Below, piece by piece: positions 1 through 9,003 of a DNA stretch of 64,000 nucleotides. The position numbers and the translations under genes are program-made. Every line of letters starts with the position of its first letter. The first letter of the stretch is position 1. This DNA is from Variovorax jilinensis (GTDB lineage Bacteria > Pseudomonadota > Gammaproteobacteria > Burkholderiales > Burkholderiaceae_C), in NCBI RefSeq assembly GCF_030316885.1, contig NZ_JASZYQ010000008.1, forward strand, positions 1 through 64,000. The letters run 5' to 3'. Under the pieces are notes generated by a model that saw only the letters and a program-made list of their open reading frames with translations, ran no database searches and had not been told where the DNA came from.

Positions 1-1
1 C

Positions 2-472
2 ATCTGGCGCACGCCCTCGGGCAAGGCGCAGTTCATCGTCATGCCCGGCATCGCCGAGGACCCGCGGGCCGCAGACCCCGAGGTGCTCACGCTGACCACG
101 CTGCGCAGCCACGACCAGTACAACACGACGATCTACGGCTTCGACGACCGTTACCGCGGCGTCTTCGGTCGCCGGGACGTGGTCTTCCTGCATGCCGATG
201 ACTTGGCTGCGCAGGGCCTCGCCGCCGGTGATCGCGTCGACCTGGAGGCAGTGCCCTTCGACGGCGAGGCAGCGGTGCCGGGGGCGGTGCTCAGGAACCT
301 GACGGCGGTGGCGTACGACATCCCGAGGGGCTCGGCGGGAGCCTACTACCCCGAGGCCAACGTGCTCGTGGCCATGTCGCATCGCGACCCACAAAGCGGA
401 ACACCCTCCTACAAGTCGGTGCCGGTGCGGGTGCGGGCCGCGCAATCGGCCTCGGGACCACCGAGTCCATGA
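2..472 (+). CDS. C-terminal part of FdhF/YdeP-type molybdopterin oxidoreductase (5' truncated by window)
   Basis: The frame is already open at the window edge and ends at 472, giving about 156 residues of a longer protein. The segment has the molybdopterin-dinucleotide binding fold typical of the C-terminus of FdhF/YdeP proteins: LRSHDQYNTTIYG, then GRRDVVFLHADD, a RNLTAVAYDIPRG motif, YYPEANVLV, and a final KSVPVRV strand. YdeP-like proteins are cytoplasmic relatives of formate dehydrogenase alpha subunits that bind bis-MGD. Their substrate is mostly unknown, so the reaction here cannot be stated. The domains carrying the Fe-S cluster and most of the active site lie outside the window. The family call is firm and the specific function is open. 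Confidence 0.85.
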   Translation: MWRTPSGKAQFIVMPGIAEDPRAADPEVLTLTTLRSHDQYNTTIYGFDDRYRGVFGRRDVVFLHADDLAAQGLAAGDRVDLEAVPFDGEAAVPGAVLRNLTAVAYDIPRGSAGAYYPEANVLVAMSHRDPQSGTPSYKSVPVRVRAAQSASGPPSP

Positions 473-659
473 AAATGCGTGCGCGCTTACGTGGAATGCG
501 TCGCGCGTGAGACATGTGAAGCGATGAAGTCCGGCCGGCGCGTGAAGCCCGCGCCCTGGGCGGTTTGGTTGTGGCGACCCGAAACGTGTGGGCAGCGCCG
601 CCTCCGAGCCGCAACGCCCAACCCATCGGACAGTGGCGAAGGTGGAGTGCCGCACTGTC

Positions 660-1028
660 TCAAGACACGTCAGGCATCACCGACCCCATCTCCATGGCCT
701 GGCTGGGCGCAACCTCCTGGATGCCGATGACGATCTGGTCGTCGGCCGCGCCGGTGGCGGTTTGAAGCAGGCCCCAGAGCGCAGCGAGCAGGGCCCGCTT
801 GTACTCGGTCGAGCGGCCCGTGCGGATGGTCAGGGTCAATGCCACCATGGCGGCGGGTTTGCCTGCGCTGAAGCCATTTCCAGTCGGGTAGTCCTCGAAC
901 AGGATGTGGACCCAGCTGGCAGGCAGCTTCGCCATGGTGACATGGAGCTCGGTGATGCGGGCAGCGAGCGCTTCCTTTGCGCTGCTCGGCAGCGATCCTG
1001 CTTGGGTGGCGATGGTGTAGAGGGGCAC
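660..1028 (-). CDS. Tautomerase-superfamily protein with N-terminal proline
   Basis: A 122-residue protein. I place the start at a GTG (1026-1028) because AAGGAG lies six bases upstream and because the second codon is Pro, which would become the catalytic Pro-1 of the tautomerase (4-OT/MIF) superfamily after Met removal. A longer upstream TTG reading would bury this Pro. The body has the alternating strand-helix pattern of a tautomerase, with a WVHILFEDYPTGNGFSAGK segment in the middle. Its length is about twice that of 4-OT, similar to MIF-like or DUF1904-like members. It is the third gene of a minus-strand operon, 19 bases after the pyruvate oxidase. It may act on an enol or keto intermediate of that pathway; the substrate is unknown. 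Confidence 0.8.
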   Translation of the reverse strand: MPLYTIATQAGSLPSSAKEALAARITELHVTMAKLPASWVHILFEDYPTGNGFSAGKPAAMVALTLTIRTGRSTEYKRALLAALWGLLQTATGAADDQIVIGIQEVAPSQAMEMGSVMPDVS

Positions 1029-1034
1029 GGAATT

Positions 1035-1040
1035 CTCCTT
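1035..1040 (-). promoter_or_regulatory. Ribosome binding site fixing the tautomerase GTG start
   Basis: AAGGAG on the minus strand, six bases before the GTG at 1028. It supports the start that leaves Pro at position 2. Confidence 0.7.
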
Positions 1041-1047
1041 GCAGGAT

Positions 1048-2769
1048 TCAGCGCACAACGTTGGTCTTGGCCAGATCAATGAGTTCGGATCCGCGTCCGT
1101 CCAGAACGGCCTTCATCAGAAACATTCCAAAGTGCTGGGCTTCGTCCAGGGTTGTCTTCGGGGGCATCGCGAGCTCCTGCCGGGCACTGACGACATCCAC
1201 GAGCACCGGGCCCTTGTGCGCGAACGCCTCGGACAAGGCCGCTTTCAGCTGCTGGGGGCATTCGACCCGGATGCCCTTGACCCCCATCGCCGCCGCCATC
1301 GCGGCGAAGTTCGGGTTCTCGAGATCGCAGCCCGCGTCGAGGAAGCCGTTGGCCTTCATCTCCATCTCCACAAAGCCAAGCGTTCCGTTGTTCAGAACGA
1401 TGACCTTGACGTCCAGCCCCTCCTGGATGAGCGTTACGAACTCGCCCATCATCATGGTGAAGCCGCCATCGCCCGAAAGCGAGATCACCTGCCTGTCCGG
1501 GAACGCCGATTGGGCGCCGATGGCCTGCAGCAATGCGTTGGCCATCGACCCGTGATTGAATGAGCCCACGAGTCGGCGCTTGCCGTTCATCTGGAGGTAG
1601 CGCGCTGCCCAGATAATCGGCGTGCCCACATCACATGTGAGGATGGCATCCTCTTCGGCCAATTCGCTGACCAGACGAGTAACGTACTGTGGATGGATGA
1701 GCTCGCTGGCAGGACTGCTTTCAGCCAGTGCGTCGAAGCCCTCGCGCGCACGACGGTAGAGGGCCAGCGCAATGTCCAGATGCGTTCGATCGTTCTTCTC
1801 GACCAGCGCGGGAAGCAGCGCGGCAATCGATTCCTTGACATTCCCCAGCAATCCCAGGTCGAGTGGGCAGCGGTTGCCGAGTGCCTCCGCACGCACGTCG
1901 ATCTGCGCGATCCGCGCTTTCTCGGGATAGAACGGCCTGTAAGGAAAATCCGTGCCCAGCAGAAGCAGCGTGTCGCATTGCTTCATGGCTTCGTAGCCGG
2001 ACGAGAATCCGACTAGCCCCGTCATTCCGACGTCGTAGGGGTTGTCGTACTCGACGAACTCCTTGCCTCGGAGGGCATGGACGATGGGCGCCTTCAGCCG
2101 CTCCGCGAGCGCCACGATCTCGGCATGCGCGCCTGCGCAACCCGCGCCGCACATCAGGGTCACGCGTTCGCCCTCGTTGAGCATGGTGGCGAGCGTCAGG
2201 ATTTCGCTCTCGGCGGGTTGCAGTACGGGCCGCGCCGGTAGGAGCCAACGAGGAACCTTGGCCTCTAGCCGCTGCAAGGCGACGTCGCCAGGAATCACAA
2301 TCACGGCGACTCCGCGTCGGGCCACCGCGACACGCATCGCGCGATGCAGCACCTGGGGAAGTTGGTCGGCCCGGGAGACCAGTTCCACGTAGTGGCTGCA
2401 GTCCTTAAAGAGGCTCTCGGGATGGGTGGCCTGGAAGAAATCAATGCCGATCTCCGTGCTCGGGATGTGCGCGGCGATGGCGAGCACCGGGACACCGCTG
2501 CGCTGGCAGTCGAACAGCCCGTTGATCAGGTGCAGGTTGCCGGGTCCGCAACTGCCCGCGCACACAGCCAGTTCCCCGGTGAGGTGGGCTTCAGCGCCGG
2601 CGGCAAAAGCGGCGCACTCTTCATGGCGCACATGGACCCATTCGATTGATTGCAGGCGCCGCAGCGCGTCGGTGAAGCCGTTGAGCGAATCGCCCACGAC
2701 GCCGTAAACGCGCTGGACGCCCGCGTGTTGCAAGGCCTTGGCCATGTAGCCGGCTGCCGTCTTGAACAT
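1048..2769 (-). CDS. poxB: Ubiquinone-dependent pyruvate dehydrogenase (pyruvate oxidase), PoxB type
   Basis: A 573-residue ThDP/FAD enzyme, matching the roughly 572 residues of E. coli PoxB. The N-terminal pyrimidine-binding domain has the catalytic Glu in VRHEECAAFAAGAEA (near residue 50). The C-terminal PP domain has the ThDP motif GDGGF (433-437) ending at LNN (459-461). The last 25 residues (GRGSELIDLAKTN region) form an amphipathic helix like the PoxB membrane-docking peptide, so it should act on the inner face of the membrane and pass electrons to quinone while converting pyruvate to acetate and CO2. ATG start with a GGAGAG site. It lies 30 bases after the acetoacetate decarboxylase-like gene, in one operon. 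Another 2-keto acid substrate is possible. Confidence 0.88.
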   Translation of the reverse strand: MFKTAAGYMAKALQHAGVQRVYGVVGDSLNGFTDALRRLQSIEWVHVRHEECAAFAAGAEAHLTGELAVCAGSCGPGNLHLINGLFDCQRSGVPVLAIAAHIPSTEIGIDFFQATHPESLFKDCSHYVELVSRADQLPQVLHRAMRVAVARRGVAVIVIPGDVALQRLEAKVPRWLLPARPVLQPAESEILTLATMLNEGERVTLMCGAGCAGAHAEIVALAERLKAPIVHALRGKEFVEYDNPYDVGMTGLVGFSSGYEAMKQCDTLLLLGTDFPYRPFYPEKARIAQIDVRAEALGNRCPLDLGLLGNVKESIAALLPALVEKNDRTHLDIALALYRRAREGFDALAESSPASELIHPQYVTRLVSELAEEDAILTCDVGTPIIWAARYLQMNGKRRLVGSFNHGSMANALLQAIGAQSAFPDRQVISLSGDGGFTMMMGEFVTLIQEGLDVKVIVLNNGTLGFVEMEMKANGFLDAGCDLENPNFAAMAAAMGVKGIRVECPQQLKAALSEAFAHKGPVLVDVVSARQELAMPPKTTLDEAQHFGMFLMKAVLDGRGSELIDLAKTNVVR

Positions 2770-2799
2770 GAGCTGCTCTCCGAAGGGTTGGAAGGGCGG

Positions 2800-3612
2800 T
2801 CAGAAGGCGCTCGGCGCATCGAAGCGCTCGAGCGTCTTCAGGTCGGTCACGGAGTAGGACATCGAGCAGCGGAAGCCCTGACCCATTCGCACAGGCGCAA
2901 GCATGTGGAGCTCTTCGCCAGCGACGGGCGGCAGCCGGACCTCGCCGTCTCCTGTCCAGAGGTCGACGATCTTCAGGTCGTCGGTCAGTGAGAGCACGAG
3001 CTCGTTGACCGCCGGACGGTGCTGCTCTTTGGCTTCGAGACGAGGGAAGTAACGCAGGTTGACCGTCGGCCGGTTGAAGATCTTCCCGATGTCGGGCTCG
3101 GGCTGCTGCAGCGTGACGGTCGCCTCCGCCAGGCGCACGCCGTGGGTGGACAGGCTGCCGGCGAAGCGGCTCCCGCGCGCAACAGGAGCGGCCGCCAGAC
3201 TCGGGGCAGCAAAGCTGCGGGTCTGGAAGATGCTGCCGAGTCGCTTGGGAAACCCTTGCGCCCAGCCGCGTGCCAGCGCAGCATCGTTGTCCACGTAGAT
3301 GAAGGGGCAGAACGAGACCCGCGTATCCCGCCACATGGCGTCGATGAGCACGAAGGCTTCCCGGTATTGGAAACGCGATGGATCGAGAAACTCGTCGTTC
3401 TGCGCAGTGAACTGCCAGTCGAGAAAGAGCAGCGCGGCGTGACCATTCATCTCAGGATCTGGCGTCAGACCCGGCGGCAGCAGCGATGCGGTCATGGAGG
3501 GGTCCGTCCAGTACTCGACGCCCACGATGTCGCTGGAGTAGTGCCAAGGGGGCGAGGGTGTGATCGCGGCGAGTCCAAGAGGGGTTCGCGGAAGTGAATA
3601 GCCTAAGAGCAT
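2800..3612 (-). CDS. Acetoacetate decarboxylase family protein
   Basis: About 270 residues. The ADC fold is recognised from LDWQFTAQNDEFLDPSRFQY, an FVLIDAMW strand and the active-site segment QGFPKRLGSI, whose Lys (about residue 123) matches the Schiff-base lysine of acetoacetate decarboxylases. The start is placed at the ATG at 3612, with GGAG six bases upstream; the frame also extends to a TTG at 3654 without a good site. True acetoacetate decarboxylases make acetone, but many ADC-like proteins carry out other decarboxylation, aldol or dehydration chemistry. As the first gene of an operon with pyruvate oxidase and a tautomerase, it may handle a keto acid that feeds the oxidase. The family is clear and the substrate is inferred. 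Confidence 0.8.
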   Translation of the reverse strand: MLLGYSLPRTPLGLAAITPSPPWHYSSDIVGVEYWTDPSMTASLLPPGLTPDPEMNGHAALLFLDWQFTAQNDEFLDPSRFQYREAFVLIDAMWRDTRVSFCPFIYVDNDAALARGWAQGFPKRLGSIFQTRSFAAPSLAAAPVARGSRFAGSLSTHGVRLAEATVTLQQPEPDIGKIFNRPTVNLRYFPRLEAKEQHRPAVNELVLSLTDDLKIVDLWTGDGEVRLPPVAGEELHMLAPVRMGQGFRCSMSYSVTDLKTLERFDAPSAF

Positions 3613-3973
3613 GCGGTTCTCCAGTGGTGGTTTGCATGGATGTCGGTCAGTCAAATGCCTAGGGCAGCTCGAAGTTCCGAAGTGGAGGCCCGAGTCTCTG
3701 TGTGCCTGATTTCATCGACGTTTCAGCAAGCGCGTTCCCCGTTGCACTTGAAATCCCGCTGACGCCGTGGCCGCATAAAAGGTTCGCCCATCCGAAGGCG
3801 TGGCCGCTGCGTGCCGCACCACCGGTTTCAGCTGCAATCTGCATCGATCGTGCTGACATCCGCCGGAGACGGAGACTCGGCAATGTGGAATGTCGAAACC
3901 CGGACTCGCAGCACCCGGTGCAACGCCAATCGGTCGACCCCCGAGTCCGACGAAGCGCTCAAAAGGAGAATTA

Positions 3974-5017
3974 ATGAACGCAAGACCCGCGGGAATGCCG
4001 GTCCAGCCTGCAGCCAGCCATCTGCACGCAAAGCACTGGCTCATCGTCCTCCCAGACGACACGCTAAGACCAGTGCTCGAGTCGATCGAGACGGCCCACC
4101 GGTCGATCAACGTGCGGATGTTCGTCTTCGAGAACAAGGAGCTACTCGCTGCGTTGGTCAGGGCAAAGGCGCGAGGCCTGCATGTCCGCGTCATGCTCAA
4201 CAATCAGCGCCGTGATGGTTCCAGCCAGAACGCATCCGCCGCGCATATGCTGAGCGCGGCGGGCGTCGAGGTGCGCGCGGGGCATCCGCGGTTCGAGCTC
4301 ACGCATGAGAAGTCGCTCGTCCTGGATGACCGGATTGGATTTGTGCAGTCGATGAACTGGCGTGAATCAGGCATCCATCCGGCACGCGACTATGCGGTGG
4401 TGACAGAGGACGCGCTCGAGCTTGGGGAGATGATCGCGGGCTTTGACGCGGACTGGGAGCGGAGACTTTTCGCGCCTCGCGCGGGTTCCTCGCTGATCTG
4501 GTGTCCCGACAACGGCCGGGCGCGTGTGTCGGCGTTCATTGACGCAGCGCGCCGCTCTCTCTGGGTCCAGAATGAACGCTACCAAGACTCCGTCATTATC
4601 GAACGACTCGCGCGCGCAGCCCTGCGCGGGGTCAAAGTTCACGTCCTGGCCAACCCGCTGCATCGGCTCAAGCCTGCAAAGCTCGCCGAGAGTCTCGGGG
4701 GGCTTCGCATCCTTCGGGATGTGGGGGCCAAGGTCCATGCGGCAAGACATATGAGGCTTCATGCCAAGATGATGGTCGCCGATCACCGGTCCGCACTGGT
4801 CGGATCGATCAACTTCTCGCCTGGAAGCTTTGATCACCGCCGCGAACTGGCGATCGAGACCACCGATGCCGCAACCGTGGCAAGGCTTGCCGCGACGGCG
4901 AGGTCGGATTGGTCTTCTTCGGTCCGGATGGATTTACGGGACTCGGCATTCATTCTTCGCCCGGATGCACCGGGAGATGCGCTGGTGGATGCCGACGATT
5001 CGGACGACGGGGTCTGA
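3974..5017 (+). CDS. Phospholipase D-like (HKD) protein, cardiolipin synthase-like
   Basis: A 347-residue protein with two PLD half-domains. Motif 1 is H-E-K-x4-D (about 111-118) followed by QSMN, where the usual Gly of GSxN is Gln. Motif 2 is H-A-K-x4-D (about 263-270) followed by VGSINF. The family transfers phosphatidyl groups or hydrolyses phosphodiesters. The architecture resembles cardiolipin synthase without N-terminal membrane helices, so it may be soluble or peripheral. The start at ATG 3974 follows GGAG; an in-frame upstream extension has no good site. It stands alone on the plus strand between minus-strand genes. A nuclease or transphosphatidylase role cannot be told apart from sequence alone. 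Confidence 0.82.
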   Translation: MNARPAGMPVQPAASHLHAKHWLIVLPDDTLRPVLESIETAHRSINVRMFVFENKELLAALVRAKARGLHVRVMLNNQRRDGSSQNASAAHMLSAAGVEVRAGHPRFELTHEKSLVLDDRIGFVQSMNWRESGIHPARDYAVVTEDALELGEMIAGFDADWERRLFAPRAGSSLIWCPDNGRARVSAFIDAARRSLWVQNERYQDSVIIERLARAALRGVKVHVLANPLHRLKPAKLAESLGGLRILRDVGAKVHAARHMRLHAKMMVADHRSALVGSINFSPGSFDHRRELAIETTDAATVARLAATARSDWSSSVRMDLRDSAFILRPDAPGDALVDADDSDDGV

Positions 5018-5030
5018 GCCCCGCGGCCGA

Positions 5031-5046
5031 ATGCGGGAAGCCGCAT
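5031..5046. terminator. Hairpin between convergent genes
   Basis: A perfect 6-bp stem (ATGCGG/CCGCAT) with a GAAG loop, 14 bases after the PLD stop and before the convergent small gene. No T-run follows, so an intrinsic terminator role is only possible. Confidence 0.3.
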
Positions 5047-5080
5047 CTCGGCAGGCAGGTTACCAGGGCTGTCCACCCCC

Positions 5081-5404
5081 TCATTTGGCGCCGGGCAGGT
5101 CCGGCGTTCCAGCTTGCGCAGGAGGGCGACGATCGGGATGGCGCGCCTCCCGTGTCGTCACGCGCTGCTGGCCGGCCGCCGCGCTCTTGTCGCTGCCGAT
5201 GCTGTCGTCCTCTGGCGACTTGAGTTCGTCGCCACCGATCGCTTTCACCTTGCCAGAAGGGCGCGCATCCTTCTCCTGCTCTGCGCGCAGTTGAGGCTTG
5301 CTGTTGAGAATCGGCGACCGGTTGGAGGATGCATCGCCGCTGGGCTGCGCATGGGCGAGAACAGACGCGAGAGCGAGCAGCGCGACGCTGGAAGACTTGA
5401 TCAT
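5081..5404 (-). CDS. Small exported protein of unknown function
   Basis: About 107 residues. The N-terminus MIKSSSVALLALASVLAHAQ is a clear Sec signal peptide with cleavage after AHA or nearby. The mature part is short, polar and rich in Ser, Lys, Asp and Pro, with no Cys and no recognised domain. I use the ATG at 5404, which has GAGG six bases upstream; an in-frame ATG at 5416 lacks a site. The gene is convergent with the PLD-like gene. Its signal peptide resembles that of the DUF4148 protein at 37.5 kb, but the mature part lacks that repeat. No function is assigned. Confidence 0.6.
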   Translation of the reverse strand: MIKSSSVALLALASVLAHAQPSGDASSNRSPILNSKPQLRAEQEKDARPSGKVKAIGGDELKSPEDDSIGSDKSAAAGQQRVTTREARHPDRRPPAQAGTPDLPGAK

Positions 5405-6531
5405 TGGGAACCTCATATCGGTTAGGTGTTCACGAGTGGTTCGATTGCGATGGCCATCTGGCGCATCGATGTCGATGTTGAGTGCGCAGTCTCACCAGTC
5501 GATGTCGGAAGCGCGTCCTCAGGTTGCACATGCAATTTTCAGCCCGCCTCTTCTGGGGTCGAAGCGAATCGCGCCATGGACGGATCGGCCTCGAGCTGAG
5601 CGAGCGGCCAGGGCAGGCCCACGTCGGAGGTGCCCGCCTGATGTAGATCGGCTTGCTCGCGTTACGCGTCGTGGGCGGAACACACCTCGCTGCGGGAGGG
5701 CCCCGGCCCGCACGCCATTGGCGTCGGGATGAGGCCAGAAGACTGGCCATCGACGAAGCGCAGCCCATGCCATGGGAATGCGCGGCAACGAGGGGCCGCA
5801 CGCCCTGTCGGTGTGCCACAGGGCCAGGGGCTGGTCGCAACGCCGAGGCACGCGGAAGGTTGGCGCCTCGGACGGGCAGCTTCGCCGTATCGGTGGACGG
5901 TGGAGGTGCACAGGTTCATACGATGGATGACCTCCGCCGGAACGACCGCCCGCAGACGACGCATGACGGCGACAGTCTCGTGAAGGGGCCTCGAGTCCCC
6001 GACCGCACAACTGTCGAGGCCGCTTGCTTCCAAAGCGTTTGATCACTCATTACGGCTGCAACGATGGGGCTGGGGAGCAGGCCTGCCGTCGATCGCTGCG
6101 CTTGTCATGCCGATCTCGGTCGGGTGCAGCGCTTTCGCAAGAGCCCTCAGGCGCGCGAGACGGATGTCTCGCATGCACATCGAGTTGTCGCCGCCGGACT
6201 GCGACGCGCGGTGTGCGATGTGCGAGCGTGATTGAGTCGGTTTACAACGATTTGCACCGCTGAACTCGCCAGGCAGGAAGGATGAGAGAAAACTGGCCCC
6301 CGTGGAATTCAGGTCGATCGCCGTCTCCGGGGAGTCCGATTCCTTCGATCAAGCCGCGCAGCGCTTGCAGTTCGGATTCTCCAAGGGACTGCCCCCGCGA
6401 CGTCGAAGAGCGCCGAGCAGTCGGCGCTGCAAAGTGAAAGTTCGATGACCTGCATGCCATGAACGAGGCCGATCGCCTTCCGGTGATTGGTTGAACAACC
6501 CGGCAACACCAGCCAGCACGGAGCAATGCAA
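5405..6531. other. 1.1-kb stretch without a supported gene
   Basis: Several long reading frames exist on both strands, but they are Arg- and Pro-rich, have no credible start site and match no family I know. Regulators of malonate decarboxylase loci often sit near mdcA, yet no helix-turn-helix protein can be read here. The 3' end must hold the promoter of the alpha/beta hydrolase. The rest looks like decayed or non-coding DNA. Confidence 0.5.
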
Positions 6532-7308
6532 ATGAACTTCTTCAAGTCCTTCCTGACGATCGCGGCGGCCGCAAGTCTCTTCCTCACGGCCGTGCCAGCG
6601 TCCGCACAGGCTGTCAAGAACGTTGTCCTGGTCCACGGTGCGTGGGTCGATGCGTCCGGCTGGAAGCCGGTGGCGGAATACCTCATCAAGGATGGCTTCA
6701 ATGTCACGATGGTGCAGGAGCCGGAGACGTCGTTCCAGGACGACGTTGCTGCCGCCAAGCGCGTCCTGGATCTGCAGGACGGGCCGACACTCCTGGTCGG
6801 GCACAGCTATGGGGGCTCGATCATTACCGAGGCGGGTGTGCATCCGAAGGTGGTCGGGCTCGTCTATGTGGCCGCGCATGCGCCGGATGTAGGTGAGGAC
6901 GAAGGAGCGCTTGGAAGGAAGACGCCCAGCGTGCTTGCGAAGACCGAAGGCGCAATCATGAAGACGCCCGACGGCTACACCTACCTGAATCCGTCGATGT
7001 TCCCGAAGCTCTTCGCCCCGGACCTGCCTCGTGAGCGTGCCGAGTTCGCTGCGCGCTCTCAGGTGCTGGCCGCTGCCAGCGTGTTCAGTACCCCGCTCAC
7101 TGCCGCTGCCTGGAAGACGAAGCCGAGCTGGGGCATCGTTGCCGGGAACGACCAGATCATCAATCCCGATCTCGAGCGCTGGTACTACAGCCGGGCGAAG
7201 AGCCAGACCACCGAGATCAAGGGCGCCAGCCACTCGGTGTACGAGTCGCACCCGAAGGAGGTCGCCCAGATCATCGCCGAGGCCGCGCGGAAAGTGCCAC
7301 GTCAGTAG
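6532..7308 (+). CDS. Exported alpha/beta hydrolase
   Basis: About 258 residues. Residues 1-26 are a signal peptide ending ASA-QA, so the enzyme is periplasmic or secreted. The alpha/beta-hydrolase features are VLVHGAW (oxyanion region, 33-38), the nucleophile elbow GHSYGG with Ser92, an acidic residue in AGNDQ (Asp207) and the catalytic His in GASHSVY (His234). This resembles the EstC/hydroxynitrile lyase-like branch of small esterases. The start is ATG 6532, eight bases after GGAG; ATG 6526 is in frame but too close. It lies 35 bases before mdcA and may be co-transcribed. It could release a malonate ester or related acid for the downstream pathway, which is inference from position only. Confidence 0.85.
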   Translation: MNFFKSFLTIAAAASLFLTAVPASAQAVKNVVLVHGAWVDASGWKPVAEYLIKDGFNVTMVQEPETSFQDDVAAAKRVLDLQDGPTLLVGHSYGGSIITEAGVHPKVVGLVYVAAHAPDVGEDEGALGRKTPSVLAKTEGAIMKTPDGYTYLNPSMFPKLFAPDLPRERAEFAARSQVLAAASVFSTPLTAAAWKTKPSWGIVAGNDQIINPDLERWYYSRAKSQTTEIKGASHSVYESHPKEVAQIIAEAARKVPRQ

Positions 7309-7343
7309 CCAGCCGTCTGAAGCGATCAAACGGAGAAGCGGCG

Positions 7344-8990
7344 ATGACAAATTGGCAGCAGGGGCGGGAGGCGCGCAACGCCCGATTGGAAGCAGGGGCA
7401 AGCCTTGCCAATGGGAAGATGGTCGCCGCGCGCGACGCCACGCGGCTGTTGGAAGCCGTCCTTCGGCCCGGCGATCGGGTGTGCTTAGAAGGTGACAATC
7501 AGAAGCAGGCGGATTTGCTCAGCGCGGCGCTGCTGGCAGTCGATGTCGGTAAGGTGAACGACCTGCACATGGTGCAGTCGGGCGTGGTGCTCCCGGAGCA
7601 CCTCGATGTGTTCGAGCGCGGCATTGCCAAGAGACTCGACTACGCGTATTCGGGTCCTCAGGCGGCACGCATCGCGACCATGCTGTTCGGCGGCAAGATC
7701 CAGCTCGGTGCGGTTCACACCTACCTGGAACTGTTTGCGCGGTACTTCATCGATCTCACGCCGAACGTCGCTCTGATCGTGGCAGTGAGCGCAGACCGCG
7801 AAGGTAATCTGTACACCGGTCCGAACACCGAGGACACCCCCACAATCGTGGAAGCGACGGCCTTCAAAGATGGCGTCGTCATTGCGCAGGTCAACGAGGT
7901 CGTGGAAACGGTGCCGCGTGTGGATATTCCTGCCGATCGGGTCCACTACGTCGTGAGATCGGACAAGCCGTTCTTTGTCGAGCCACTGTTCACGCGGGAC
8001 CCCGCCGACATCACGGAGACGCAAATACTGACTGCCATGCTGGCGCTCAAGGGCGTGTACGCGCCCTACGGCGTCCAGCGCCTAAATCATGGGATCGGGT
8101 TCAGCACGGCGGCTATCGAACTCCTGCTGCCGACCTATGGCGAGAAGCTCGGACTGAAGGGAAAGATCGCCTCGCACTTTGCGTTGAATCCCCATCCTGC
8201 CTTGATCCCGGCCATCGAGTCCGGCTGGGTCAGGCAGATCCACTCGTTCGGGTCCGAGGTCGGGATGGAAGACTACATCCGTGCCCGGCCTGATGTCTAT
8301 TTCACCGGGCAGGATGGCTCATTGCGATCCAATCGGGCCTTCAGCCAGGTCGCGGGCCACTACGCCTGTGACATGTTCATCGGGTCCACATTGCAGATCG
8401 ATCTGCAAGGAAACTCTTCGACTGTCACGACGTCCCGCATCGCCGGCTTCGGCGGGGCGCCCAACATGGGCGCCGACGCACGCGGAAGGCGACATCCGAG
8501 CGATCCCTGGATCCAGGCAGGCCGGGAAGCCGATCCGGACGGCCCCGCGCCGCTGCGTCGGGGCCGCAAGCTGGTGGTCCAGATCGGGGAAACGTTCGGC
8601 GAGAAGAACGTGCCCCTGTTCGTCGAGAGGCTCGATGCCTTGGCGCTGGCGGAGAGGCTGCGACTGGAGCTTGCACCGGTGATGATCTACGGCGATGACG
8701 TCACGCACATCATCACGGAGGAAGGCATTGCCAACCTGTTGCTGTGCCGAAGCCCCGATGAGCGCGAACAGGCCATCCGGGGTATCGCGGGATACACCGA
8801 CGTCGGCCGCGCCCGGGATTCGAAGGCGGTTCAACGCTTGCGGGAGCGGGGCGTCATCCGGCGCCCCGAAGACCTGGGAATCGATCCGATGGATGCCGAT
8901 CGCAGCATGCTTGCTGCGCGCTCCATCAAGGACCTTGTTAGGTGGTCGGGCGGCCTGTACGCACCACCCTCGAAGTTCCGCAACTGGTGA
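7344..8990 (+). CDS. mdcA: Malonate decarboxylase alpha subunit (malonyl/acetyl-ACP CoA transferase-like)
   Basis: A 548-residue protein matching MdcA throughout: VCLEGDNQKQADLL near the N-terminus, LYTGPNTEDTPTIVEATAF in the middle, and the C-terminal IITEEGIANLLLCRSPDEREQAI segment. MdcA exchanges the acetyl group on the ACP for malonyl, releasing acetate. ATG start with GGAG upstream. It opens a tightly packed operon and ends 13 bases before mdcC. The complex is cytoplasmic. Length and residues look intact. Confidence 0.95.
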   Translation: MTNWQQGREARNARLEAGASLANGKMVAARDATRLLEAVLRPGDRVCLEGDNQKQADLLSAALLAVDVGKVNDLHMVQSGVVLPEHLDVFERGIAKRLDYAYSGPQAARIATMLFGGKIQLGAVHTYLELFARYFIDLTPNVALIVAVSADREGNLYTGPNTEDTPTIVEATAFKDGVVIAQVNEVVETVPRVDIPADRVHYVVRSDKPFFVEPLFTRDPADITETQILTAMLALKGVYAPYGVQRLNHGIGFSTAAIELLLPTYGEKLGLKGKIASHFALNPHPALIPAIESGWVRQIHSFGSEVGMEDYIRARPDVYFTGQDGSLRSNRAFSQVAGHYACDMFIGSTLQIDLQGNSSTVTTSRIAGFGGAPNMGADARGRRHPSDPWIQAGREADPDGPAPLRRGRKLVVQIGETFGEKNVPLFVERLDALALAERLRLELAPVMIYGDDVTHIITEEGIANLLLCRSPDEREQAIRGIAGYTDVGRARDSKAVQRLRERGVIRRPEDLGIDPMDADRSMLAARSIKDLVRWSGGLYAPPSKFRNW

Positions 8991-9003
8991 AGGGAGATAC
9001 GAA

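Noticed and set aside
1048..2769. Long opposite-strand frames across the pyruvate oxidase gene
   Set aside because: They mirror the codon bias of the high-GC gene, have no family motifs and lack ribosome sites.
5519..6046. Minus-strand 175-codon frame in the gene-free stretch
   Set aside because: It is Arg/Pro-rich, has no recognisable domain and no credible start site; treated as non-coding.
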